From Micractinium sp. NFX-FRZ (lineage: Eukaryota > Chlorophyta > Trebouxiophyceae > Chlorellales > Chlorellaceae), in assembly GCA_029339195.1 (NCBI GenBank), contig JAPTJF010000382.1, positions 1 to 62,208 on the forward strand: DNA of 62,208 nucleotides, written 5' to 3'. This document shows positions 35,762-47,700 of the stretch, in pieces. The position numbers and the translations under genes are program-made. How positions within the stretch are numbered: position 1 is the first letter of the stretch; the number at the start of each line of letters is the position of its first letter. The notes under the pieces were generated by a model, which saw only the letters and a program-made list of their open reading frames with translations, ran no database searches and was not told the origin of the DNA.

Positions 35762-38700
35762 TCCGCTGCTGCTGCTGCTGCTGCTGCTGGCAGCTTGGCA
35801 GCAGCGGCGGCTCTACTGTTGCCACCATTGCCGCCCGCACCGCTACTGCTGATGCCTTGCTGGCCAGGGCTGAAGCTGCTATCTGTGCTGCTGCTGCTGC
35901 CGCCGCCGGCCAGCAGCCCAGAGAGGCGGTCGGCAAAGAGAAGCAGCGAGTCGTCGGCTGCTGCCGCCATTGTGGGCAGCTGGATCAGCAAGTCGTGCAC
36001 CCACGTGTTGCGCAGGCTCATCTTGCCGCCGTTCCCGCTGCCGCTGCCGCTGTCACCTCCGCTGCAGCCAGGGCCGCTGCCAGTGCTGTCTCCGTCGCCG
36101 CTGGCACGCTCGCCGTGCCCCCCAGCGCTTCTGCTGGCGGCAGGCAGCGGCGGGCAGTGATGCACCTCAAATGCAAGCTGCAGGGGCGGGCCTGGGCGCT
36201 GCCGGTGGCCGCTGCCGCCAGCGCTGATGTCATCCAGGGGCAGCGAGGTGAGCAGTACAGGCTGCTCGCTGCCTGGCAGGAAGGAGTCCACCTGTACAGC
36301 TGCTGCCGTCAGGCGGGCTGCCATCACCAGGAGCAACTGCTGTTGCCATGGGTGCAAGCGCCGTCTGCCGCCTCCGCTGCCGCGCGGCGTGCCCGCTCCA
36401 GCAGCTGCCGCCACGTTAGCTGCCACAAGGTACTGCTGCCGCGACAGCTGCAGGTGAAGCTGGTCCAGGCAGAAGCTGAACAGCTCCCGGCCCAGGGGCG
36501 CCATGCTGGCGCCAGCTGGCGGCTGCAGCCGCTGCCTCTCATCGTCCCACAGGCATACCTGCAGCTGCCTGCACTGCAGCTCCACACACAACGGCAGCGG
36601 CTGCTCCAACCCTGCGCCCGCTTCAGCTGCCGCCCCTGACGCCTCTGCTGAAAGCCCCGCCGCAGGCGCCGCCTCGGCTGCCGGCAGCAGCAGGATGCGG
36701 GTGGTGGCGCAGCACTTGCTGACGTGCACTTCTGCCAGCCCTGTTGCCTCGCCATCTGCTGCCCCTCCTGCCCGGCCTCCGGCCGCTGCCAGGTGCAGGC
36801 CCGGCAGCAGCACACATGGGTGCTGCCACTCCTTGCTGCCAGCGGGCCGGAACTTGAGGACGGGCGGTGGGCGGCGCTGCTCCTGGCCGGCTGCCTGCAG
36901 CTCCTCCTGCGGCACAGCCATGCCAGCGGGGGGCAGGGCAGCGTGAAAAGGTACGTGGTGGGCAGGCCTGACAGCAGAGCAGCAGGCAATCTGCCCTGAG
37001 CCAGTGACAAGACGCCTTTGTTGCAGGGACACACAGGCATGAGCGAATCAACGGAGGTAGGGAAGGCCAGGTCATAGCCCCCTCCCTCACCCGAAGCAGG
37101 CAGTCCAGGAAGGCGTCCTCGTCCTCCTGGTCCTCCCAGCCGCTGCCGCCGGCGCTGCCGCCGCCGCTGCCAGCACTCCTCCTGCAACGCAAATAGCAGG
37201 AGACGCAGCCTGGCAGGGTGGGATCCAACAATAAGTGCAACGGAACATGCCCTGGCCCAAGCGCCGGCAGCTCGCCAGTGCTGCTGGCATGGGTTGAGCG
37301 AGTGCCAGTTGGGAGCGGCATGCGGTATGGTGTATTGCTGGCCAACGGGCGGGTGGCGGCAGACCCCTACCCCTCAACCCTAAACCCCATCTAAGATACA
37401 GGCCCCAAAACCCTGACACCCACAAACCCACAGAGGCAATGTCCTGAACCCACCTGGGCGACAGGGCACCGCCGGAGCCCGCCCCTCCGGCACCGCCTTC
37501 CGGTTTAAAGTCGCACTCAAGGGTGTGCCTGGGCCCGACCTGCAGGCAGGGGCACACATGCAGACATAAAGCAGAGATGTTGGACAGCAGGGATGGCTCA
37601 AGTGGCTGCGTAGCAATGGGGCACACGGCAGCAGGCGCAAGTGGGGTGGAGCGCAGCCGCTTCTTGGCCGGCGCATGGCCCAAGCTGGGGGCCATGGAAG
37701 CGTGAAGTGGCGCAGCACAGGATGGTGCGTGCGCCAGCAGTGTGCAGCAGCGGCGGCACTTGCCCGCAGCGCCGACAGGGGAGCGCCGTAAGTGAAGCTG
37801 CCGTCGGGCGCCTCTGTGGGTGGGAAGTACCCCACATCTACGGCGGCGTCGGTGGCGTTCTGGATCACAAACGGTGGCTGCCGGTCTCTGCATGAGACCA
37901 AAGGGAAGCAGGGCAGGCAGGCAGGCAAGTCGGTCAGTCAGTGTTGAAGTCAGTCAGTCGGGCAGTCGGGCAGGCAGGCAGGTAGGCAGGCAGGCATTTT
38001 GGAAGCACCGAGGCTCCTGCCCGCATGACTTGATGGCGTGTGCGACCACATTCCCTATGCCCACCCATCCTTTCCACCCCACCTGAACAGCACCAGGTGG
38101 AAGCTGCCCCTGCTGAGCAGCACACGGTAGGTGAGCATGACGGCATCGCCACTGCCGCTGCCGCTGCCATCAGCAGGAGGGGGCAGCAAGTAGAGCCGCT
38201 GCCGCCCCGCCGCTGCAAACGGCTGCAGCGCCGGCGACCAGCACCGTCCCGGCACGGCCGCAGCAGGTCCGCCTGGCGACAGCTGGCCGGCTGGCTGCTG
38301 CAGCGTTGGGCGTGGCGTGGGCAGCTCGGCATCTGCATCCACGCTGCTGCCCTGCGCTGCACTTGTTCCAACTGCTGCCCCAGCCGCTTGCCCTGCTGCC
38401 GGCTCTACGAGGGCAAACCGCAGGGCGGGCCGCGAGGGGGGCGCGCCTGCTGAGGCTGCTGCCTGCTGTGCAGAGGCGGGCAGCAGGCCGCCGCTGAAGG
38501 AGCGCAGCATGTCCGAGGTGCTGCCCCAAGAGCTCTGCCGCCTATCCCGATGGCCCCTGCCCCCGCCGCCCGCATGCCACAGGTGCAGCAGTGGCACCGT
38601 CGCTGTGTGCGACAGCAGCGTGCCGTGCGGTACCAAGCCGCCGGCGCCGCTGCCGCTTCTGCCGAGCGCGCCAGCGGTGCTGCTTGCGCTGCCTGCAGAG

Positions 38701-41700
38701 GCGGTGCTGAGAGTGCTGCCCTGTGGGGAAGGCAGCGCTGCCGACGCCTGCTGCTGCTGCTGCTGCTCACGGTGCTGCTGCATCCGCTGCTGCTCGGGCG
38801 CCGGCAGGCTCGAGGGCGATGCAGGCGCTGTGGCCGGCTGCCGCCCCGCTTCTGCAGCCGCCCCCTCAGCCAGCATGGCCAGCGGCAGGCCCGTGAGGTT
38901 CGAAACAAAGCAGCCAGCGGTGACAGTTACGCTGACAGCTGCCGCCGACGCCGTGCCCCCGGCCGCCGAGTGCTGCCGCACCTCGACCCGGGCTGCCAAC
39001 CGGCACTCTAGCCGTGGGGCGGCCGTGGCGCTGCCGGTGCCGCTGCCGCTGGCATTTCGCCACAGGCCGCTGCTGCTGCGGGACGCCGGCGGGGGCTCTG
39101 TTGTGAGGACCAAGTGGGTGCTGCTGCTGCCGCTGCTGTCCTCCTCCCCCTCGGCCTCCAATTTGAAGGGCTGGGACTTGAGGAGCAGCTGGCGCTGTCC
39201 GTCCTGCTGGTCCTGCTGGGCCTGCTGCTGGGCCTGCTTGGACGGGTCCGAGCCCACGCCAGGCAGGGCCGCCCCGCTGGCATCTGCCAAAGGCAGCATA
39301 ACGATGGCCTCCTCCGCGGCGCCGCCGTCGGGGCCCCGCCCAGCTGGCAGCGGCAGCGACCAGCCGGCGGGCACCTCCACCGGTGCGATGCCAGGCACCT
39401 GCACAGCCAGGGAGCCAGAAGGTGGTGGAAAGAGGGGCGAGGGGGAGGGCAGGAGCTTGTCAACCTAGCAAGATAGGGTCGGTCCTGCAGTTGCTAGAGT
39501 CAGCAGATGTGAGAGAGCGGTGAGCACCCGACTCGACTACTTCTGAGCGCAGCCTGCAGGCGGCCATGCACATGTTGGCAGCCTGCAAAATCATGTGCCC
39601 CAACCGCAGTGCAAGAAAAACACACTCAAGGCAACAGCACAGAGTTTGGACACGCAGCAGGCCCATGGCAACCCCACCTGGAAGAGCAGCGGCACGGGCA
39701 GGCAGTTGTGCACCGTCAGCGCCGGCTCCAGCGTCAGCTGCAGCAGCGGCAGCCCGCCCGAGTGCTGCTGCGTGACCAGCAGGCAGTCGGTAGACAGAAA
39801 GCTGCCACTCCTGGGGCTGCTGCCGCCGCTGAGCGCAGTGGGAGGTGGTGCGGGGAGGCCGCCCAGGGCCCGCACCAGCAGCGGCAGCCGCAGGCACGTA
39901 GCCTCGCCAGGGGGTGCAATGAAGACGGCAGCCACATACTCTGCCGCTCCCGCCGGCACTGCTGGCTTGGGCCCGCTGCTGCCGAACCACTGCTGCTCCG
40001 CTGACTCTGCGATCAAGGGAGGCACCACCAGAGCCATGCCCGGCCGGCCGCCGCCGTTGCTGGGGCTGGCAGCGGGCGGGCTGCTGCCGGGCACCTCCAG
40101 TGCCTGCAGAGCGCCCACCACACCGCCCAGGAGGGGCACCGTGAGCTGGTGGCTGGCGCCTGGCAGCAGCACAATCTCCTGCTGCTGCTGCTGCTGCTGC
40201 TGAGGCTGCTGCTGAGACCCTGCTGCGGGCTGCGGCTGCCCGGCCATGGCCGCGCCCGGTGGCGGCAGTACCAGACGCACGGGGCACGGCATGGCGTTGC
40301 GCAGCAGCAGCGGCGGCCAGAAGCAGACGGATGCCTGCCCTGTGGTTGCATCTGGCGGCAGCAGCTGCACCAGCACCGCCCCCAGCTGCTGGCTGGCTGC
40401 TCCGGGCGCCGGGGGCGGGCGCACGCCTGCACCCACGGCACTGGCTGCCGCTGCCGGGGAGCAGTGCAGCACCATGAGCATTGGATCGTGCGCCTGCTGA
40501 GCTGGCTGCTGCTGCCCCTGCTGCTGCTGCTGCCCCTGTGGGAGAGGGAAGGCTTGGGACCACCCCCCGCCGGCTGCTGGGTCGCCGCCCAGCCACAGGC
40601 GGAGCAGGGTGCCGCTGCTGTGCAGCTGCGCATCCACATGGGCCCCACAGGAGACCTCCAACGCCTGGTGCTGCTGCTGCACCCTGCTGCCCCCGCTGCT
40701 GCTGCTGCCGATGCTGACCTCACGCGAGAGGCAGACGTGGATGGGGGCCGACAGATGATTTGCCACACGCACCGCCGGCAGCAGCAGCACCTCCCACCCG
40801 CTGCCGCTGCCGCCCTGCCGCACTTGCACGGCCAGGCTGCTGCCGCCGGCAGGGCGGCCGGGCACGGGCAGCGCCAGCTGGCGCCCGCCCGATGCCATGA
40901 CCTGCAGTGGGGGTGAGAGGAGGGAGGGGAGGGAGCGGATGATGTGGCAGGAGGGGAGGGGTGCTGGCGGGACTCTGGAAGTGAACTTGGAACCTGACCA
41001 GGCAACAGCAGCATGGGTTGCCTTTCATCAATGCAAAAAAAAGGTCCCACCATTTCAACTCCAGCACTGTCAGGCTGTTCAAAAAACAATATACCCCCCC
41101 CACAAAACACCGCCTCACATCGACAGGCGCGCTCCACGCCGCCTCGTCGTCTGAAGCCGCCGCCGCCGCCGCCAGAGCAAGCTGCAGCCTCCGTGTGGCG
41201 CCCGGCACGAGCGCTGGCGGTGCAGGCCACACCAGCGGCAGGCGCTGCCCCTCCTGGAGCAGCAGCTGCTGCTGGGGTGTGCCCTCCTGCCGCACCATCA
41301 GGCTCTGCCCGCTGCGGTTCACCAGCAGCAGCGGTGCCGCCGCCTCTGCCGCTGCCGCTGCAGGGCCGCCCGCGCTGCCAGCGCCACCGCTTGTGGCGCC
41401 TTCGCCCGGGCCTGACAGGGTGGCTAGCAGCCGCTTCAGTTCTGCCAGGCTGGCCTCTGACACGTTGAGGGTGAGGGGCTGGTGGTGCGCAGCCAGCAGC
41501 AGCGCCAGACCCTGCCGCTGCGGCGGCAGACGCACCGCCAGCAGCGGGAGCTCCTGCTGCTGCGCCTGCGCCTGCTGCCAGAACAGAGGCAGCAGCGCAC
41601 CTGCACCCGCTACCTGCTCCTCCTCAGCGCCCTCAAACCGCTGCTGCTGCCGCTGCTGCTGCCGCTGCTGCTGCTCCTGCTCCTGCTGTTCTTGCTGGTC

Positions 41701-44700
41701 GGGCAGCAGGCTTTGCGGCCCTCCCCCGCTGCTGTACTCCACAGCACACTCCAGCTGAAAAGGCTCCACCACCGCACATCCCGGCACCGCTGCCTCCGCC
41801 GCCCCTGCCGGCGCTGTCGCACTGCTGCTGTCGGGCAGGCACAGCGCCAGGGTGGCTTGCAGGTCAGCTGCCAGAAGCGTGTTGCCCTCAGGCGCGGGGT
41901 ACGTGTGCACCGCCGCCTTGAGACTGCCCGCATGCAGCACAGCCACTGTGTCTAGAAGCGCTGCCGCCACGGGCTGCTGCTGCTCCCGCTGCTGCTCCCC
42001 CTCCCGCTCCCGCTGCTGCTGCTGCTGACCCTGCACCAGCAGCAGCGGCACCGGGGCCAGCAGCGCCAGGCTGCCGCTCTCTGCTGTGAGGATCACAGTG
42101 AGCGATGCCGCCAGCGCTGGCGGCAGAGCCAGCTCCCGCCCCATCCCAGCCGCCGCAGCCGCCGCCTCGCTGCACGCCCGCGGGTTGACCCGAAGACGTT
42201 GCAGGACCGCTGCCGCCGACGCCGCCGCTGCGCCTGCTGTGGGCCCGCCTGTGCCTGCTGCGGAGGGCAGCTCCCAGCTCACCTCCCACTCTGCTGCCGC
42301 CAGCGCTTCCTCCACCAGCAGCAGCAGCACCTTCCCGCTGCCGCCGCTGCTGCTGCTGCCGCCGCTGGTGTCTGCAAGCGCTGTGCCTGCTGGGCCGATG
42401 CCGCTGCTGCTGCTAATGCTGTCGAGCATTACCGCTTGCAGAGGAAGCGTCAAGTATGCCTCCTCTTCTGGGGAGTAGAAGCTGAGCTCAAAAGTGGCGG
42501 AGAGCAGGGCGGCAGGCGCATCCTGCACCAGTAGCGGCGGGTGGCAGGGAGACGTGAGAAATGTACCCTGAAGAGATATGCTAGGGAGAAGAAGATAGCA
42601 GGACGGGGCGGGCCTGCACCAGGGAAGGCCAGGAGAACGAGTGGAAGCTGGGAGAGTAGCTGACAGCAGGTGGCAGGCACACCCTGCATCAGGTGTTGTT
42701 AAGCAGCAGCACGGGGAGGTAAGATGTGAGGCTATGTCAGGCTGGGGTGGGGAGGTAAGATGTGAGGCTATGTCGCTGGGTGTGGGAGGTGCAAAGCAGG
42801 CAGACGGCAGCAGAAGTGCAACCACTGCCAGGCAGGCAGGCGGATGAATGGATGGGCGGGTGCAGGTGCTTGCAGGCTCTACCAGCCATAATGAGGGCGC
42901 ACCTCCACAACAAGAAGCGCCACTTCACGCGGCTGAGGGTAGCACCACCGAATGCCCTGCCGCCGCAGCTCCCCGCCGTCCCCGCCTTGCAGCCCCTGCC
43001 GCCCAGCGCCCCACAGCCGCGCAGTCAGCCGGCTGCCCAGCCCGCGGCCGCCGCCCTCCTCGTCGCTGCCGCCGCCGCCGCTGAACGTCTGCACCTGCAG
43101 CGCCGAGGGCCGGGCGCTGTCGCCGCTGCTGTGCACAAATGTGAAGAGCGCTGCCGACAGGTCATCGAAGCCACACTCCTGCTGAGCCTGCTGCTGCTGG
43201 TCGCAGCCTGCAGCCGCGTCGCCTGCTGCCCCACTTGCAGCAGCTGGCAACGCCGAGGAGGCGGTGTGGCGGTGGTGGGAGTGAGGGTGAGGGTGGGGGT
43301 GATCCAAAGTGGCTGATGCATCCTCAATAATGACAGTTGCCGCAGCTGCCACCGCAGCTGCCGAGGGCAGCGGCGCACGAGGCGACCCGGGCCTGGCCTG
43401 CTGCCTTGCCGGCGGACCCTGCTGCTGCTGCTGCTGCTGCTGCTGCGCCTGCTGCTGCTCATCCGGCTGGCTGCTGTTGGAGAAGACAGCTGAGATTACT
43501 GTGGAGAGAGCATCCACCGCCGGCAGCGACATTTGCAGCGGCAGCAGCTGAGCGTGCAGCGCCACCCCCACCGCGCCGGTGTGCGGCTGCAGCAGCAGCT
43601 GCAGGCGCCCGTCGGTGGGCGGCAGCACCGCGGTGGCGTCCGTGCCCGCCGGCCCTGCGCAGTGGTGGACGGGGAAGGTCAGTGGGGAAGGTCAGTGGGG
43701 AAGGTCAGCAGAGCGCTGGTGTAAGGAAGCCCCGCTGGCGGGAAGCATCACTGAGCACAGCTTGTGCACCGCCCTGTGACCTGCTCACAACACCCCTGCA
43801 CCAGTATTGTAAATCATTACCCACACCGCGTACTTGCATACCTGCATGCCACACGGTGATGGCAGCCGAAATGAGCGACGCGTCTGCGCTCGTCAGCAGC
43901 GCCGCTGCCGCCGCTGGGCTGCCTGCCAGCCAGGGCCGGTTCTCAGCAGCTGGCGCCTGCTGCAGCAGCACCACCGCCTCCTCCACAGCCACCTCCACCG
44001 CTGCAGCTCCGGCCTCCGGCTGCCAGCTGGCGCCGCGGGCCTGCTGCCCCCGCCCCTGCTGACCCTCCTCCCAGCTGGCTCCCTCCAGCAGAAGCAGGCG
44101 CAGGCCCTGCAGCGCTGCCTTGCCTTGCAGGCCCTCTGCTTGGGAGCTACCCTGTGGGGCCTGGGCTGCCGCAGGAGCAGCCGGCGCCGTCTGCTCGGCA
44201 TTGCCCTCTGCAGCAGCAGCCGGCAGCTGCGTGCTGTCCAGGTCGGCAGACAGGGAGCCAAGGGCCGCCATGAGATCTGGGCTCAGAGCCACGGTTAGAG
44301 GGGCGGCTTGCACCTGCAGCCGCCGCCCTGCCGCAGCTGCGCCCTTGCTTGGGCTCAGGCTGCCGCCACCTGCACTACTGCTGCTGCTGCCGCTGCTGCC
44401 AGCCCAGGTGCTGCTGAGCGCCAGCGTTAGCGCGTCTGCCGGCTGCTGGGCCGCCTGCTGCCCTGCACCTGCTGCGTCCGGGAAGCGCACAACCGCAGAG
44501 AACTGAACTGGGGCGCCTGCGCCGGCGCCGGTGCTGCCACCAGTGCTTGCCAGCTGCTGCTGCTGCTGCCGCCGTAGCAGGGCTGCATGCAAAGACCCCA
44601 GTGTGACGTCAGTGCTGCTGCTGCCGCTGCTGCCGCCACTGCTGCCTCGCTGCACACGCTCCCGGCTGTGCAGCTGCAGACGCGAGAGCCACACTGCCAA

Positions 44701-47700
44701 GCCCAGCCGCTGCTGCTCTGGCTTCCCTTGGGCTGGCGGTGGCGGGTTGGGCCAAATGGTGATGCTGGCTGCATCCACTCTGACCCTCAGTTCACTCTCC
44801 TCATCTGCTGCTGCAGCCGCCTCTGCCACATGAGCAGCAGCGGCAGCAGCGGCAGAACGCCGCTCCTCCAACTGCTGCTGCTGTGGCTGCTCACTGGAGG
44901 CTGCAGGCTGCAGCGAGCCTGCTGGCGGCAGCATGGGCTGCTGCCGCAGGCAGCGTAGCAGCTGCACGGCGAGCGGGTAGTCTGCCGAGCTGAGGGCCAG
45001 AGAGATGCTGCTGAGCTGGACGGCGCTGAGCTGGCGCCGGCGGGTGCTGAGCTGGCGTGGGTGCTGCCCCTGCTCTTTCACTGCCTCCTCACTGCACTGC
45101 GTGTAGCTCAGCGCTGCCAGCAGCAACAGCGGCTCAGGCAGCAGCTGAGGGCTGCCCCGGTGGGGCGCCAAACCCAGCCGTACTTCAGCTGCCGGCAGGT
45201 GTACCGACAAGCTCGGCTGCAGCCAAGCATGCGCCTGCAGCAGCTGCAGCTGCAGCAGCACGTGCGGCGGGGGTTGGCCGCCAGCAGCCGCTGCAGATGG
45301 TGCGGGGCTGGCGGCTAGCGCTGCAGTGATGCTGCCCAGACCTAGGAAGAGCTCCAGAGGCGGCTTGCTGCCGGTGCTACCGCTGCTGCTGCTGCTGCTG
45401 CTGCGGGGCCCTTGGCTGATGCCTGAGCTGCTGTTGTGAGGGTCGCTCCAGTGCTGGAGCCCGCCCCCCTCTGCAAACGCCAGCTGAATGCCTGGGGTGC
45501 AGCTGAGAGAGAAGCTGGCCAGCCAGGGCGGCGCCTGCTGTGCCTCTGCCGCAGCCGGCAGCAGCGGCGCCTGGAAGCCCTGCCCAGCCTCCGCCGCCGC
45601 GCCGCCCACAGCGGCCACCAACGCAGCAGCCTGGTGCCCCGACAGCTGCACCTGCAGCGGCGACAGCGCCGCCGATGCCAGCAGCCCAGAGGAAGAGCTT
45701 CCGGCAGGGCCAGGGCCTGCCTCTGTCACCGCCACCACTGCATCTAGTACCCCAACGTTGCTGACCGCGCTGGCCCGCCGCAGCTGCCACAGCCCGCCGG
45801 CGTCGCCGCTGCTGCAGGCGGCGTCGGCCACTGCCAGCTCAGCTGCGCCCAGGCTCAGCCGCAGCCCGTGCCCTCTGAAACCTGCAGGGGCGGGAGGGAG
45901 CGGGAGGCGGGTGGGGGTGGCATACATTGCATGAGAAGGCGGCAGGGACACTAGTGGAAGCCAGCAGTAGCAGGCAACAGGCAACAGGAGCTTGGTCTCA
46001 CAGCACGCCCGGGTGCTCACTCATCCTGACATTCGATCCTCTTCCAGGGCAGTGCAAATGTGAACAGCTGCCACGGCCAGGCTACGAACACAGCTCACCC
46101 TGTGCGGGGGCCAGCAGGGTGTGGCGCAGGCGGCTGCTCCAGGGCGCCTCCCAATTGAGCGCCCCGCTGCGCAGCTCCAGCTGGCGCAGCGCCAGCACCA
46201 GAGCTGCGGCATCTGCGGCCTGCGAGGACAGCAGTGCCAGCTCCACCTGCCCTACCCGGCACTCCAGCAGCAGCTGCGGCTGCAGGGCCTGCGTCAGGAA
46301 CGAGGGGCTGGCACCGACGCCGCTGCCTCCGTCTTTAGCAGCGGCGTCGGCATCGCCGGCGCCGGCTGCCACTGCCGCTGCCTGCGTGGTGGGGCTGGCT
46401 GGCGGGGCTGCCGGGATGCCGTCAGGCAGTCCTGCCAAGATGGTGCCAACCTCATACTGCCGGGCCAGCAGCAGCAGGTTGGTGGCAAAGCCGGGGGCGT
46501 GCGCCAGCAGCAGGCGGCCGAGCATGAGGGAGCAGCGCAGCTGCCCAGGCGCCGTCTTGCCTCTGCTTGGTGTGGCGCCCGGACCAGCGGCTGTGTCAAA
46601 GTAATGAACGCTCACCGCTGGCTGCTGTTGCTGCTGTTGCTGCTGCTGCTGCTTGCCTGCTGGCGGCGGCGGCGTGCCAGCTGGCGCCAGCGGCGGCTCC
46701 AGGCACAACACCTCCACCCAGCTGCTGCTGCCGGCAGCTGCCACTGCGGCTGACAGCGCAAGTACCTCTGCCCGCTCGCTGCCCACCGCGCCCGGCGCCA
46801 GGACATGTGTCAGCAGAGGAGCGGCGGCTGTGCTGCGCCGCAGGGTCAGCTGCTGCAGCTCCACAGCCACGCCTGAGATGCTGGCATCACGGGAGGCCAC
46901 AGCTACCTGCACGCACACAGACACACACAAACAAGCATTGCAAGACAAGTTGCGAGCAGCACACGAGAGGTGACATGGCAGGATGGCATGCCAGGAAGAC
47001 ACGGCAGGGCAGGACAGCGCAGGACGGGGGAAGGGAGCATACAAGCTCTGTGTTCAGGCTGCCTGCCCCGTGGGGCATTGCCCGGCATCCGCGGCCTGCC
47101 CAGCAATGCTGGTTTGGAGGGAAGCAGCCGTGCTCAGGTGTTGGGAGGAGAAAACGGACATGGCTCACCTGAAGCCTCTGCAGGCTCAGCTCCGCGCATT
47201 GGTGCACCTCGTGTGCGGGCAGGTGCGCCTGCCCCCGCTGCGCCGCCGCCCCCGCCACCCCCGCCGCATCCGCCGCCGCCAGCGCCGCCGCCAGCTGCCG
47301 CTGCAGCGCGGCCACAGCTTCCAGGGAGTTGCTGGACCGCGCCTCGCGAAGCGCGCGCAGCGTGTCTGCCAGGTCAGGCGCCATCTCTGCCTGCTGTGCC
47401 TGCTGCGCCTGCTGTGGCTGCTGGCCACCGCCCGCCTCGCCCTGTGCCGCGCCAAGGGCAGCCTCCTGAGGCGGCTGCTCCTCTCTGACCACCACCACGC
47501 CCAGAGCCACGTGCAGGCCTTCCAAAACGACTTGGAGCTCAGCAAACATGGGCATGGCTGGCAGTACCGCTGGCGCGCGCTGCGCCGGCGACGTAGTGCC
47601 CGCTTCAGCTCCCGGGGAGCCGCGCTGCGGGTGCTGCTGCTGGGCCGTAGGGGAAGAGCCTGCGGGGGAGGCGGGGCAAGCAGGGCAGGCAGCAAGGGGG

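Noticed and set aside
34825..36639. 604-aa open frame on the plus strand
   Set aside because: It lies antisense to VPS13 exon 18 and introns. Its sequence is the complement of GC-rich, CAG-rich coding DNA, with no domain and no splice logic.
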